From: an uncultured Clostridia bacterium
GTDB taxonomy: Bacteria > Bacillota > Clostridia > Christensenellales > Borkfalkiaceae
Direction of reading: 5' to 3'
DNA length: 40,508 nucleotides
Assembly: GCA_947175515.1 (NCBI GenBank)
Contig: CAMWNA010000006.1
Span: 1 to 40,508 of the forward strand
Under the pieces are notes generated by a model. That model made no database searches and was not told where the DNA came from. It was given only the letters and a program-made list of their open reading frames with translations. Below are positions 24,316 to 33,414 of this stretch, piece by piece. Both the position numbers and the translations under genes were made by a program. How positions within the stretch are numbered: the stretch's first letter is position 1; the number at the start of each line of letters is the position of its first letter.

Positions 24316-27300
24316 TTAAGCAATACAATTTTCAATTAAAATTGCGTCTTCGGGTTCCTGAGTAAGATAAGTGCATATTTCGTCTACAACTACGAGTCCC
24401 CAGCCGCCCGACGAATCATCGAAGATTTCTATATAGCACTCAATATCCTCCTGCATTCCCTCAAATTTGTACTTATAATAATCCATTGCTCCGTCGCGGC
24501 CTTTACCGTCGTTATTGAATTCCGCCAATACGGCGTTATCCGCAGCGCGGCGGACGCGTATTCCGCAATGTGTATTGTGGGCTCCGCCGAGCATAAAGGA
24601 TATCCATCCGTTTTGCTGCAAAGTGAAATTGCTGCTGCGCAGCGTTCCTCTGCCGGCTTCCTGATTGTTGCCCGCCGTAGTTTCTATGCCCGTGAACAGA
24701 TAGTTGCCCTGTTTGTTGAAAACGTTTTCGGGATTGTTCCAATAATAATCCGCGTTCTCCACGCGCCCGAAGTCGCTGCTGCCGTCGGCTACGGTATACG
24801 TCCAGCCCGTCAAATCGCCCGTTTCAAAACCGCCGTTTAAAATGAGCCTTTTGTCATTAATGGCTTTGATACTTACTTTAACGGTCTGCGTTCTCCGCTC
24901 ACCCGTCAGCTCGGATATTATTTCCGCTTTAACAGTTACCGGAATTTCGAGGTTCATGTTTTCAGTAATTTCCGCAGGCTTAACGGTCAGTTTGTTTCCG
25001 CTGAGAGAAACCCCTGCGGTTTCCCCGACGAGCGTAAACGTGCAGGCGTAATATCTATAAGCGCCTTTTGGATTGAGCGTTACGCTTAAGCTTTGCCGGT
25101 TTGCGAAATTCAAGGTAACGTCGACGTCCGCAAACTCGGGTTTTGGCAAAACGTCGGTAGCGGAAACCGCTTCGGAAGGCACGCTCTGCGCGTTTTCGTA
25201 ATAGGTTACGAAGTCGTCGGCAAACAGAAAGCCCCAATCCTTGGTCGCGTTGTCAGTTAAACGCAGCTTCACGCGCTTATCCTTTATTTTGCTGAGATCG
25301 GCTTTGTACAAAACCATATTAGCGCCGAAGCCGCTGCAGCCCTCCGTTATAGGACTGCCGATATAAACTCCGCCTTTGTCCGTGAATTTTGAATTCGCAA
25401 AGCGGTAGTAAACCTTTTCCGCATCGTCTGCGTCCACGACTTCAAGATAGCAAAGCGAGTTATCCATTCCTCCGCCCAGACGGTAAGTTATCATACCCGA
25501 ACCGCCTACGGTAAAAGCCGGACTGGTCAAGGTTCCGGTTGCACCCTCGTTGCCCGAAAAGCCGCTGAAAAAGTACATTCCGGATTTATTGAAAGTGTAC
25601 CACTCGTTCCACCACAGATAATCGTAAGAAATATTGCCTATATTGCCGTTTAATTCCCATCCGCCGAGGTCGTCGGTTCCAAGCTCGAAGCTGCCGTTTT
25701 TAACCTGAAATTCATTTTCCGCCGCATTGCCTTGCAAGGTCAGCATATTGACCGCTTCAAAGCTGTTTGCAGGGAAACGGTTAATGTCGCCTTCACCGTA
25801 GTAAGTTACAAAACTGTCAACCGCAACGAGCCCGTAGTTCTGAATCGCATAGTCTGCTATTCTTATGCGCAGTCTCTGCCCCATCCACTCGGAAAGGTCC
25901 GCACGGTAAGTTACCATATTGTAAATATTAGAGCCTTTATTTATCAGCCCCAAGCCTGCATTATGGAAAAGAATATTTCCGTATTTCGCTACTTCATTTC
26001 CGCTTTCGTCTATTAAAGCCACCCAGCAGAATCTGGGGTCGGGCGCACCGCCGAATTTAAAAGTCATCCAGCCGCTTCCGCCCACAGTAAAGGGCGAGCT
26101 TGTAAGCGTTCCCGTACCGGCTTCGTTATTAATGCCCGAAAAAAGATATTTTCCGCCGGCGTTGTAAGGTAGTTTTTCCGCCCACCAAGTGATTTCGGAA
26201 GTAACTTCCCCGAAGCTGCCTTCCATAGTCCAGTCCGTCAGATCTCCCGTTTCAAAACCGCCGTTTTTAACTTGGTATTCGTTTTGGGGTATAATCTCGT
26301 CGTTATTGCGTTGAACTTCGTACCAATCGGTAAATACCGGCGCCGTTACGTGATAGGTTTTAACGCTGTCCAAAACCACGCAGCCTGCCATATTATCCGA
26401 AGCGTTTTCGTCGACTGCTTCAATATACATTTTTATACCCAGACAATCGGAAAAATCAACGAGATATTGAGTCATATTTATAAGGCGCATACCATTCTGA
26501 ACGTTGGGGAACTGCATATCTTTGTATGCAAAATTAGAAACCCTTAAAATTTCCCTGTCTTCGCCGTCCTGCACTTCTTCCATAAAACGAAGGTACGCCG
26601 TGTTGTTATCCGCACATCCACCCAGCTTATACGTTATTATCCCCGTACCTCCCAAGGTAAACGTTACGGTACGCATACGCCCCGTTGCAGTAGGATCGTA
26701 ATACCCGTAATGGTAATCGCCCTCTCTTTCGTAGGGAATCTGTTCCGCCCACCAGTACGGGTCGGGATTAACTCCGTCGTGGGAGAAGGCGCGCCCGTCC
26801 GTAACCTCCCAACCGTAAAGGTTACCGGTTTCGAAGCCGCCGTTTATCACGTCGAATTCAGATGCCCTTTCTTCGATTTTATCTGCCGGAGTTTTAGTAA
26901 AATACGCTCCCTCCGGCTGCGCGTCCGCGTCTTTGCCTATGCGGATATCGTCCACGCTCAGATAGCCGTAATAATAACCCGTATCGTTATCGACAACCCT
27001 TATGTAAAGCTCCTCGCCGATATATTCCGATAAATCTATTGTATATTTACAAAAGTTATCCGTATAACAGGTACCGTTTTCGTAATCGGCAATATCTATA
27101 TTCGAAGCGTCCTCGGCAAAATAGCGGTTGGTCTGGCTTGCAATCATTTTATCGTCTGAAGCACGGTATACTCCGACGTAGCAAACCTCTGCGGCAGGCT
27201 TTTGCGGAGCGGTTTCCGCGCGACCCGTAACGGGTGCGCCGCCGGCAAGCTTCATAGAAATGCTTCCGTCGCCGCCCAAAACAAATTTTTCAGAGCGTAT

Positions 27301-27612
27301 TGCGCCCGTACAGCTTGAGGGGCGTTTATTGTCGTATCCCTTACCGCTTAAATACCAGTTGCCCGTCTGATTAACGGGTATAACGTAGCCTTGAGGATCA
27401 ACGTCAGCGCTGTACGAAAACGTTTTGCGTGAGGAAACGCTGTCGTCGTCGTACGCGTCGCCGTATTCAACCGTCCAGCCGCTTAAATCTCCCGTTTCGA
27501 AACCGCCGTTTACTACCACCGCCGGAAACGTTTCGGCTTTTTTACAGCCTGCCGCCGCGCCGACTGCGCTTATAGCAGTAATCGCAAGTAATCCCAATAA
27601 AATTTTTTTCAT
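24316..27612 (-). CDS. Five-module NGGFETG surface lipoprotein (putative fructan capture protein)
   Basis: This is a large lipoprotein without recognisable catalytic residues. The lipobox is AAGC with Cys23. Five related beta-sandwich modules begin near residues 34, 256, 449, 639 and 925, each opening with NGGFETG or NGSFELG plus a conserved Trp. Each goes on to a GTLTSSPFTVGGSGWMTFKLGG-like core and closes with strands ending in DSFVTYY or similar. An Ig/cadherin-like domain (about 830-920) separates modules four and five. ATG 27612 overlaps the stop of the upstream GH32 by four bases (ATGA), with GGAGG as ribosome binding site, so translation is coupled. The modules resemble carbohydrate-binding folds in secreted glycosidases; binding of beta-fructan is inferred from position. 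Confidence 0.8.
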   Translation of the reverse strand: MKKILLGLLAITAISAVGAAAGCKKAETFPAVVVNGGFETGDLSGWTVEYGDAYDDDSVSSRKTFSYSADVDPQGYVIPVNQTGNWYLSGKGYDNKRPSSCTGAIRSEKFVLGGDGSISMKLAGGAPVTGRAETAPQKPAAEVCYVGVYRASDDKMIASQTNRYFAEDASNIDIADYENGTCYTDNFCKYTIDLSEYIGEELYIRVVDNDTGYYYGYLSVDDIRIGKDADAQPEGAYFTKTPADKIEERASEFDVINGGFETGNLYGWEVTDGRAFSHDGVNPDPYWWAEQIPYEREGDYHYGYYDPTATGRMRTVTFTLGGTGIITYKLGGCADNNTAYLRFMEEVQDGEDREILRVSNFAYKDMQFPNVQNGMRLINMTQYLVDFSDCLGIKMYIEAVDENASDNMAGCVVLDSVKTYHVTAPVFTDWYEVQRNNDEIIPQNEYQVKNGGFETGDLTDWTMEGSFGEVTSEITWWAEKLPYNAGGKYLFSGINNEAGTGTLTSSPFTVGGSGWMTFKFGGAPDPRFCWVALIDESGNEVAKYGNILFHNAGLGLINKGSNIYNMVTYRADLSEWMGQRLRIRIADYAIQNYGLVAVDSFVTYYGEGDINRFPANSFEAVNMLTLQGNAAENEFQVKNGSFELGTDDLGGWELNGNIGNISYDYLWWNEWYTFNKSGMYFFSGFSGNEGATGTLTSPAFTVGGSGMITYRLGGGMDNSLCYLEVVDADDAEKVYYRFANSKFTDKGGVYIGSPITEGCSGFGANMVLYKADLSKIKDKRVKLRLTDNATKDWGFLFADDFVTYYENAQSVPSEAVSATDVLPKPEFADVDVTLNFANRQSLSVTLNPKGAYRYYACTFTLVGETAGVSLSGNKLTVKPAEITENMNLEIPVTVKAEIISELTGERRTQTVKVSIKAINDKRLILNGGFETGDLTGWTYTVADGSSDFGRVENADYYWNNPENVFNKQGNYLFTGIETTAGNNQEAGRGTLRSSNFTLQQNGWISFMLGGAHNTHCGIRVRRAADNAVLAEFNNDGKGRDGAMDYYKYKFEGMQEDIECYIEIFDDSSGGWGLVVVDEICTYLTQEPEDAILIENCIA
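24584..24844. repeat. 261-bp perfect direct repeat, copy B
   Basis: This is the second copy of the repeat at 22400-22660. It encodes the first half of the fifth NGGFETG module of the lipoprotein at 24316-27612. Confidence 0.9.
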
Positions 27613-30071
27613 TTTACCGCCTCCTGCAACAGTCCTTTATTGCCGTAGTATGCAGGGGTAACGTCTTCCCTGTACGCGCCCTTCATTCTGCGGACGGTAA
27701 ACTGCGTAAAGCTAAGCGAACAGTTATTTTCGAAAATATGCAGATAATCGGAATCTCCGTATTCGGGGTATATTCTCGTTGTAAAGCTCATTAATCCGTC
27801 AACGTAAACTTCCAGAGTAGAGCGGTCTAAAAGAATAGTTACCGAATATTCGTTTTTAACGTTCTTCCAGATATCAGAAGGTCCTTTCTCCAATCCGACG
27901 GTAACGGAGGACTGCGAACGGTCAATATAGACTCCGTTGCTTCCGAACACTATTTCCGTAAGCTCTTTTACGTCGGCAGTTGAGTAAGGATTGTATCTGA
28001 CCGCTATACTGCCGCTGTAATCTCCCGTACCTTCGATTTTTACCGTTGCGTCGATACGCAGCATATCGCCGCGGACGTTTTTAATTTCTTCGTTTATCGT
28101 GTTTGCGGTTTTGCCTGCCGAATTCAGCTCGTAAAGCGTTTCGCCGTAAAGAGTTTCAATTTCTTTTATAGGAGTGCGCACGAGGCTTTTGCCGTCGTCC
28201 GAAAGAGACAGCTCAAGCGGAAAAGCAAAGTTATGCGCCCATCCTGAATTTACGGTAGATTCCGCGTCGGTACCCTGCACTATGCCGTACAGAACCGTTC
28301 TGTCCTTTCCTTCGTCATAAAAACCTGCCTGACCGTTAAAATGTCCGTTGCCGTAATCAAACTTGTGCAAGCTGTCCTTATATTCGTCATCCGGAATAAA
28401 ACGGCAGGTAAGCTTATCAAAAGTTCCTATCCAATAATACGTGTCTATAGCCGTTGACGAGTTATCTGAAAACTGCGGTATTACCATAAGCACGTACTTA
28501 GTTTCATTGGCATTTTTAACGGGAAGCATTACGGCGCATTCCCAATGAATACCTAATTCCGCCGCGGCGTTTTCATACAAATATCCCCTGTACTCCCAGC
28601 CGCGCATATCCGAGGAAGTAAATATAGGAATTGCGCCGCCTGCATTGGGATTGGAGCTTGATACCATAAGATAGTAAGTGTCTCCGTCTTTCCAGCAGGT
28701 GCTGTCACGGAATTCGTTAACCTGTCCCTGTGTATTATCCGGCGCCTGCGCGATTGCGACTTTTTCTTCAACGACCCAATCGGTAAGATACGGGTCCGAA
28801 GGGTCGGCAGGATGCGCATAAGCAATATTTTGTCCGCTGCCGGAATTACCGGGAACCGAACCAGCCGTCAGAAGAAGCCATGGCGTGCCGTCCGGACCGA
28901 TTACCGAACCGCCCGTCCATACGCCTTTTGCACACACGCCTTTAGGCACGACGGCGTCCTTTACGTATTGCCAGTGAACCATATCGTCGCTGACTATATG
29001 CCCCCAGCGCATCATTGAGCCCGTAAATCTGGGCCCTGCAGGGTTATGCTGGTAGAACACGTGATACTTGCCGTTGTAATAGAACGGCGCGTGCGGTTCG
29101 TTCATCCAAACGCCGGGAGGAAGCGCATGGTATTGCGCACGGTATCTGTCTCCCTCGTACTGGGTACTGTCGATAGCAACCTCTTTCCAGTCTAACGAAG
29201 GATGCGCGCCGTTTACAGTGCCTTCCGAGTATAGACTTTTCAGCTCAGAAGAGCTGAAGCTTTTCGAATAAATTTTAACCTCGTCGATAAGCCCTGCCGG
29301 CATTTGCGTTTTTACGCCGTTTTCGTCCTGCTGTGCGACGGTGTAACCCATATACAGCGGTTCTTCCACGCTTCCCACAAAGTTGGATAACGCAATTTCA
29401 GACATCACGGTTTCATATGATATTCTGCCGTTATAAGACAGAGCAAGATAACCTTCGTTCAAGTCGATACTGACGGCAATATGCGTCCACTCGTACAGCG
29501 GAAGAGCATTTACGGGGTCGTAAAAGCCCCACACTACGTCGTTGCCGGCTTCGTTGGTTATAGCAAACTCAACTCCCCAAAGTCCCTGAGCGCCGTAGCC
29601 GAAAGAAAAGCCTTCGGCTATTTCAAGCGAGCTTTGACCGAGTACCGTGGTCAGCCTTTTATAGCCTTCTGCGTCACCGCCGTAATCGCCCAGATCCTCA
29701 AACACTCTGGGTGCGACCCATGCAGACAGAGTAATTTCTTTTTTAGGCATTACGAAATCTTCGTTTTCTATACAGACCGAAAACCCGTCCATATACAGTG
29801 ATTTACCTTTTACGCCCTGCTTTAAAAGCGGGTCGCTTGCGGGCTTATATAATACCGCTTGGTTTTCGGAATTGAAAACGTAATCTATTTTGTATTTTTT
29901 GCCGTTGGCGCCGTTCAGCGTACGGTTGCCGTCGGTATCTTCAAACGAATACGAAACAAGAAGATTTTCGTCTTTGTCCGAGCAGCCCGTCAAAACCGCC
30001 GCCGAAGTTCCGATAAAAAGCGCAGCTGCCGAAAACGCAGCGGCAAATTTTTTAAACGCAATTTTTTTCAT
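27609..30071 (-). CDS. LamG-GH32 surface lipoprotein with Glu in place of the usual nucleophile Asp
   Basis: This is a predicted lipoprotein (lipobox LTGC, Cys30) with a LamG-like concanavalin fold at residues 37-285 (ITLSAWV, EWTHIAVSID, GLIDEVKIYSKS). A GH32 five-bladed propeller (about 305-620) and a GH32C beta-sandwich (640-800) follow. The usual WMNDPNG motif reads WMNEPHAP with Glu325; the stabiliser is D456 in FRDST (normally RDP) and the acid/base is E511 in WECAVM (normally ECPD). All three catalytic positions are acidic, but each motif is altered, so it belongs to a divergent branch, possibly endo-acting or transglycosylating. It overlaps both neighbours by four bases (ATGA). Surface cleavage of levan or inulin into importable oligosaccharides is inferred. 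Confidence 0.86.
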   Translation of the reverse strand: MKKIAFKKFAAAFSAAALFIGTSAAVLTGCSDKDENLLVSYSFEDTDGNRTLNGANGKKYKIDYVFNSENQAVLYKPASDPLLKQGVKGKSLYMDGFSVCIENEDFVMPKKEITLSAWVAPRVFEDLGDYGGDAEGYKRLTTVLGQSSLEIAEGFSFGYGAQGLWGVEFAITNEAGNDVVWGFYDPVNALPLYEWTHIAVSIDLNEGYLALSYNGRISYETVMSEIALSNFVGSVEEPLYMGYTVAQQDENGVKTQMPAGLIDEVKIYSKSFSSSELKSLYSEGTVNGAHPSLDWKEVAIDSTQYEGDRYRAQYHALPPGVWMNEPHAPFYYNGKYHVFYQHNPAGPRFTGSMMRWGHIVSDDMVHWQYVKDAVVPKGVCAKGVWTGGSVIGPDGTPWLLLTAGSVPGNSGSGQNIAYAHPADPSDPYLTDWVVEEKVAIAQAPDNTQGQVNEFRDSTCWKDGDTYYLMVSSSNPNAGGAIPIFTSSDMRGWEYRGYLYENAAAELGIHWECAVMLPVKNANETKYVLMVIPQFSDNSSTAIDTYYWIGTFDKLTCRFIPDDEYKDSLHKFDYGNGHFNGQAGFYDEGKDRTVLYGIVQGTDAESTVNSGWAHNFAFPLELSLSDDGKSLVRTPIKEIETLYGETLYELNSAGKTANTINEEIKNVRGDMLRIDATVKIEGTGDYSGSIAVRYNPYSTADVKELTEIVFGSNGVYIDRSQSSVTVGLEKGPSDIWKNVKNEYSVTILLDRSTLEVYVDGLMSFTTRIYPEYGDSDYLHIFENNCSLSFTQFTVRRMKGAYREDVTPAYYGNKGLLQEAVK

Positions 30072-30997
30072 ACCTTTAACCCCGCCGTTCCGAATCCTTT
30101 AACGATATATTTCTGTGCGGCTATATAAACGATAAATATAGGTATGCTAGTAATTACCAGCGAGGCCATTTTTGCACCCTCGGAAAGGTCCTTTTCACCC
30201 CTTATCGTAGTAAGAGCCGCCTGTATAGGCAGTAAGTCTTTGTTATCCACCAACAGCATCGTGGGCCAGAGATAGTCGTTCCACACGCCGATAAAGCAGA
30301 ATACCGAAACGGTAGCAACGATGGGCTTTGACAGCGGCAAAATTATTTTAAAGAAAATTTTCAGATTGCTTGCGCCGTCCATCCGCGCCGCTTCAAGATA
30401 ATCTTTGGGAATACTCTGGAAGAACTGCATAAACAGGAATACGTTAAACACGCTAATCGTCGCAGGCAGAATAATACCCAGAATGTTCGCCACGCCTTTA
30501 AAGCCGAGCATGCGCTTAACCACCATAAACAGCGGAATTATTGAAGTTTCAACGGGCACGACTATAAGGAAAAGAATTATAAACGTAAAGAACTTAGAGC
30601 CGGGGATTCTGAATTTTGCAAGCACGTAGCCGGCAAGTCCGTTTATTATTACGTTCAAAACAATAGAAATAATCGCATAGCGCAAGCTGTTGAGTGCGTA
30701 TTCGCCTATCTTGTAATCTATAAATACGGTTTTATAGTTGTTAAAAGCCGCGCCCAAGTTTTTAAAATCGGGCAGAAACATTGCAAACGTTCCCGCGCTT
30801 GCCGCAATCGCGCTGTCGCTCTTTGTAGAATAAGCGAGCATATAAAGGAGAGGAAACAGGAAAAACAGGGACAGTACCGCGCCGCACACGTAATAAACAA
30901 CGTTCAGCGCAACTTTACCCGAACTCCCTTTAACTACCTCTACTTCCGTCTGTCCGCCGTTCTGCATAGGGATAATTTTTTTAACGCTTTTTTTCAT
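30068..30997 (-). CDS. ABC sugar permease, MalG type (CUT1)
   Basis: This is the second transmembrane subunit of the fructo-oligosaccharide importer. Six helices are visible, beginning after a hydrophilic N-terminal stretch of about 28 residues. The EAA loop that contacts the ATPase reads EAARMDGASNLKIFFKIILPLSKP. The 309-residue length is slightly above the family norm because of the N-terminal extension. ATG 30997 lies 15 bases after the MalF-type gene. It ends in a four-base overlap with the surface GH32 gene, tying transport and extracellular cleavage together translationally. Confidence 0.92.
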   Translation of the reverse strand: MKKSVKKIIPMQNGGQTEVEVVKGSSGKVALNVVYYVCGAVLSLFFLFPLLYMLAYSTKSDSAIAASAGTFAMFLPDFKNLGAAFNNYKTVFIDYKIGEYALNSLRYAIISIVLNVIINGLAGYVLAKFRIPGSKFFTFIILFLIVVPVETSIIPLFMVVKRMLGFKGVANILGIILPATISVFNVFLFMQFFQSIPKDYLEAARMDGASNLKIFFKIILPLSKPIVATVSVFCFIGVWNDYLWPTMLLVDNKDLLPIQAALTTIRGEKDLSEGAKMASLVITSIPIFIVYIAAQKYIVKGFGTAGLKV

Positions 30998-31012
30998 CTT
31001 TATTTCTCCCCG

Positions 31013-31984
31013 TTACTTTTTACTTAACACTTTCTTCTGAACGAAGGTTACCAAGCCTATGAAAATAGTCATAAGCAGTGCAATTGCCGACGATTTGCCC
31101 ACGAGTCCGTAATCCGTACCCTGTAAAAACATATAATAACTTAACGTAAGACCTTCCGAATAGGGGCCTATCATTAGCATAGGCTGCACCATAATTCGGC
31201 AAGCGCCTATAAATACCGTTATGGTTATGTAAAGCACCGAAGATTTAAGTCCCGGTACGGTTATGCGTATAAACCGCTGCCAAGCGTTAGCGCCGTCCAG
31301 CTTCGCCGCTTCGTACAAATCTTCCCTGATGTTTGTAAGCCCCGAAATGAAGATAAGCATCTGATATCCGCATCCCTGCCAAGCGCTTATCAGCACAACC
31401 CACAGCATAGCCGTTTTGGGGTCTTTCAGAAACTGCTGCTGTGGTATACCGAACGCTCCGAGAAGCATATTGAACAGTCCGTCCTCCGAAGGGTCCAAAA
31501 TAGTCAGCCACAAATACGAAGTTACCGTAAGCGAAATTACGACCGGTGCAAAAAAGCACACTTTGAATATTGACGAACCCCTGACTTTACGGCTGCAAAA
31601 CAGCGCCAGACCCAATGCAAGCAATATCTGCAGAGGCACTACGCCAACGACGAATATCGCCGTGTTTTTGATTGCGTACAGCATATCGCCGCCCGAGCCT
31701 ATTTCTTTAAAAATTTCTTTGAAGTTGTTAAAGCCTACGAAATGCACTTCGTCCGGACGCATCTGGTTATAGTCCGTAAACGCGTAGCCGAGCGAAAACA
31801 GCATAGGCAAAAGAATGAACAAAAAGCACAGTATCACCGCAGGCGCAATCATTAAAATACCCGCAATGCAGTTTTTTACGCGGAACGGCGTATTGGTCTT
31901 TTTAGCCTTATACAAATCGTGAGCCACTACGCCAAGAAACACCGCTAAAAACAAGCAGAAAATGAGCAACGCGATTATTTCCAT
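31013..31984 (-). CDS. ABC sugar permease, MalF type (CUT1)
   Basis: This is the first transmembrane subunit of the importer. The EAA loop is YEAAKLDGANAWQRFIRITVPGLKS. An extra N-terminal helix (MEIIALLIFCLFLAVFLGVV) precedes the usual six helices. It starts 10 bases after the binding-protein gene and is followed by the MalG-type gene. Its substrate is inferred from the fructokinase and GH32 genes in the operon. Confidence 0.92.
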   Translation of the reverse strand: MEIIALLIFCLFLAVFLGVVAHDLYKAKKTNTPFRVKNCIAGILMIAPAVILCFLFILLPMLFSLGYAFTDYNQMRPDEVHFVGFNNFKEIFKEIGSGGDMLYAIKNTAIFVVGVVPLQILLALGLALFCSRKVRGSSIFKVCFFAPVVISLTVTSYLWLTILDPSEDGLFNMLLGAFGIPQQQFLKDPKTAMLWVVLISAWQGCGYQMLIFISGLTNIREDLYEAAKLDGANAWQRFIRITVPGLKSSVLYITITVFIGACRIMVQPMLMIGPYSEGLTLSYYMFLQGTDYGLVGKSSAIALLMTIFIGLVTFVQKKVLSKK

Positions 31985-31994
31985 ATATTCCCCC

Positions 31995-33326
31995 TTAATA
32001 TTTGTTAATTGTTTCCTGCAGGATTGCGGTTTTTTCCGAAATGAATTTTTCTAAATTATCAGTCCTGGGCAATTCGTGAACAATTTGATTAAAAGTTGTG
32101 GAAAACACCGAATAGCCTACCATTGTGGGGCGCGCCCTGCCGGTATTCGCAAGCTGAGTAAAAAGCATTTCCTCGGGAGAACCCTTTTCATACCTGCCCT
32201 CGTTTACGCTCTTTTTGGCGGAAATCATACCCGTGTGCTCGGTAATGGTAGCAGAGCTTTCATCATTTACCAGCCACTTTAAAAGCTCCCTTGCCGCCGA
32301 TTTATCGGAATGATGGTTTTGGGTAATTCCGAACGACCAGCTTCCCGTCGCACTTGCCGCGCACCCCGGCACGTCGCAGGGATACGGCAAAAGCCCCCAG
32401 TTGCTTCCCGACGGGAACGCCGAATAGTTCTTGTTCCTTAAGTCGGCAATCGTCCAGCCGGAAGACAGGTACATTCCCACCTTACCGTTATAAAAGTCGT
32501 TTGCGTCCACTTGGTCGGTCGTATATCCGTTACTAAGCAGAGATTTAAAAAAGTAAAATGCAGAAACGGTATCTTCACTGTCAAGGTACCCCGTAACGGT
32601 TCTTCCGTCTTCCGAGGCAAACTCCCCGCCCGAAGCGTATATGAACGGATACAACAGATAGGGCGTGGTCTCGTCCGCGGTTCCGCCGAAATTCATATTT
32701 ACCGCCGCCTTTTCGCAGACGGATTTCAATCTTTCGCAAACGGAAGAAAATTCGGCGTACGTCCAAGGTGTTTCGTCTCCGTATTCGGAAATTTCCTTAT
32801 CCGATATGCCTGCGTTTCTGAACAGCGTTTTATTGTAATAAAAGCCTGCGCTCGATTCCTGTATCGGTAAGCCGTATATATCGCCGTTATAATAGTTCAG
32901 GCTGCTTTCGTAAAACTCGTCCTTTATATCCGCAACCATATTGTTAATGTTATAAAGGTATCCGTTTGCAGCATAATACGAGCATTTAGGCGAGTCAAAC
33001 GTAATTATATCCGGCAGTTTGTTTTCAAGCTTCATAGATATCAACGCCGTTTCATAAGCGCTTGAACCGTCAGTACGCGGCGTATAGCTTGCCGTAGCTT
33101 TAATTTTTTTATCTTTATAAGCTTCATTGAACGCGTCTACGCACTTTTTATACGCCTGCCCTTCTTTTGACGACGATGATACGTGAAACATAACGGAAAC
33201 GACCGTATTGCCGCCTTGTTCTTCGTTTTGCTTGCTTAAGCTTATCCAGCCGGGCAGCCCTGAAATTACCAATGCGGCGCACGCCGCAACGCCGATAATT
33301 TTAAAAACTTTTTTTACGCTTATCAT
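31995..33326 (-). CDS. Extracellular sugar-binding protein of the CUT1 transporter
   Basis: This is the solute-binding protein (family 1) delivering oligosaccharides to the permeases. The mature domain begins around TVVSVMFHVSSSS, and ITFDSPKCSYYAANGYLYNI and GDIYGLPIQESSAGFYYNKTLF are typical of the family. The N-terminus is odd: no lipobox lies at the end of the hydrophobic stretch. The only Cys (C16, VAAC) is in the middle, followed by more hydrophobic residues (AALVISGLPGWISL). The protein may therefore be held by an uncleaved helix, or be a lipoprotein with an unusually short signal. ATG 33326 follows a GGGGAAG site downstream of three hairpins. Confidence 0.9.
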   Translation of the reverse strand: MISVKKVFKIIGVAACAALVISGLPGWISLSKQNEEQGGNTVVSVMFHVSSSSKEGQAYKKCVDAFNEAYKDKKIKATASYTPRTDGSSAYETALISMKLENKLPDIITFDSPKCSYYAANGYLYNINNMVADIKDEFYESSLNYYNGDIYGLPIQESSAGFYYNKTLFRNAGISDKEISEYGDETPWTYAEFSSVCERLKSVCEKAAVNMNFGGTADETTPYLLYPFIYASGGEFASEDGRTVTGYLDSEDTVSAFYFFKSLLSNGYTTDQVDANDFYNGKVGMYLSSGWTIADLRNKNYSAFPSGSNWGLLPYPCDVPGCAASATGSWSFGITQNHHSDKSAARELLKWLVNDESSATITEHTGMISAKKSVNEGRYEKGSPEEMLFTQLANTGRARPTMVGYSVFSTTFNQIVHELPRTDNLEKFISEKTAILQETINKY

Positions 33327-33353
33327 TTTCTTCCCCTATTCCTATTAATGTTT

Positions 33354-33413
33354 TTTCTTACTGTGAAACAGTAAGAAACCCCCATGGGGGTTTGAACCGA
33401 ACTTTAACGGTTC
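33354..33413. promoter_or_regulatory. Three abutting hairpins between lacI and the binding-protein gene
   Basis: Hairpin one is an 11-bp stem with a 3-base loop (33354-33378), hairpin two is AAACCCCCATGGGGGTTT (33376-33393), and hairpin three is GAACCG/CGGTTC with an 8-base loop (33394-33413). One and two share three bases, so they compete slightly. No T-run follows on minus, so full termination is unlikely. Such a cluster could raise the stability of the downstream transporter mRNA relative to lacI. Confidence 0.65.
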
Positions 33414-33414
33414 T

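Noticed and set aside
22393-24840. Two near-identical plus-strand frames of about 90 codons inside the lipoprotein genes
   Set aside because: They are identical because they are antisense to the 261-bp repeat; no independent gene evidence.
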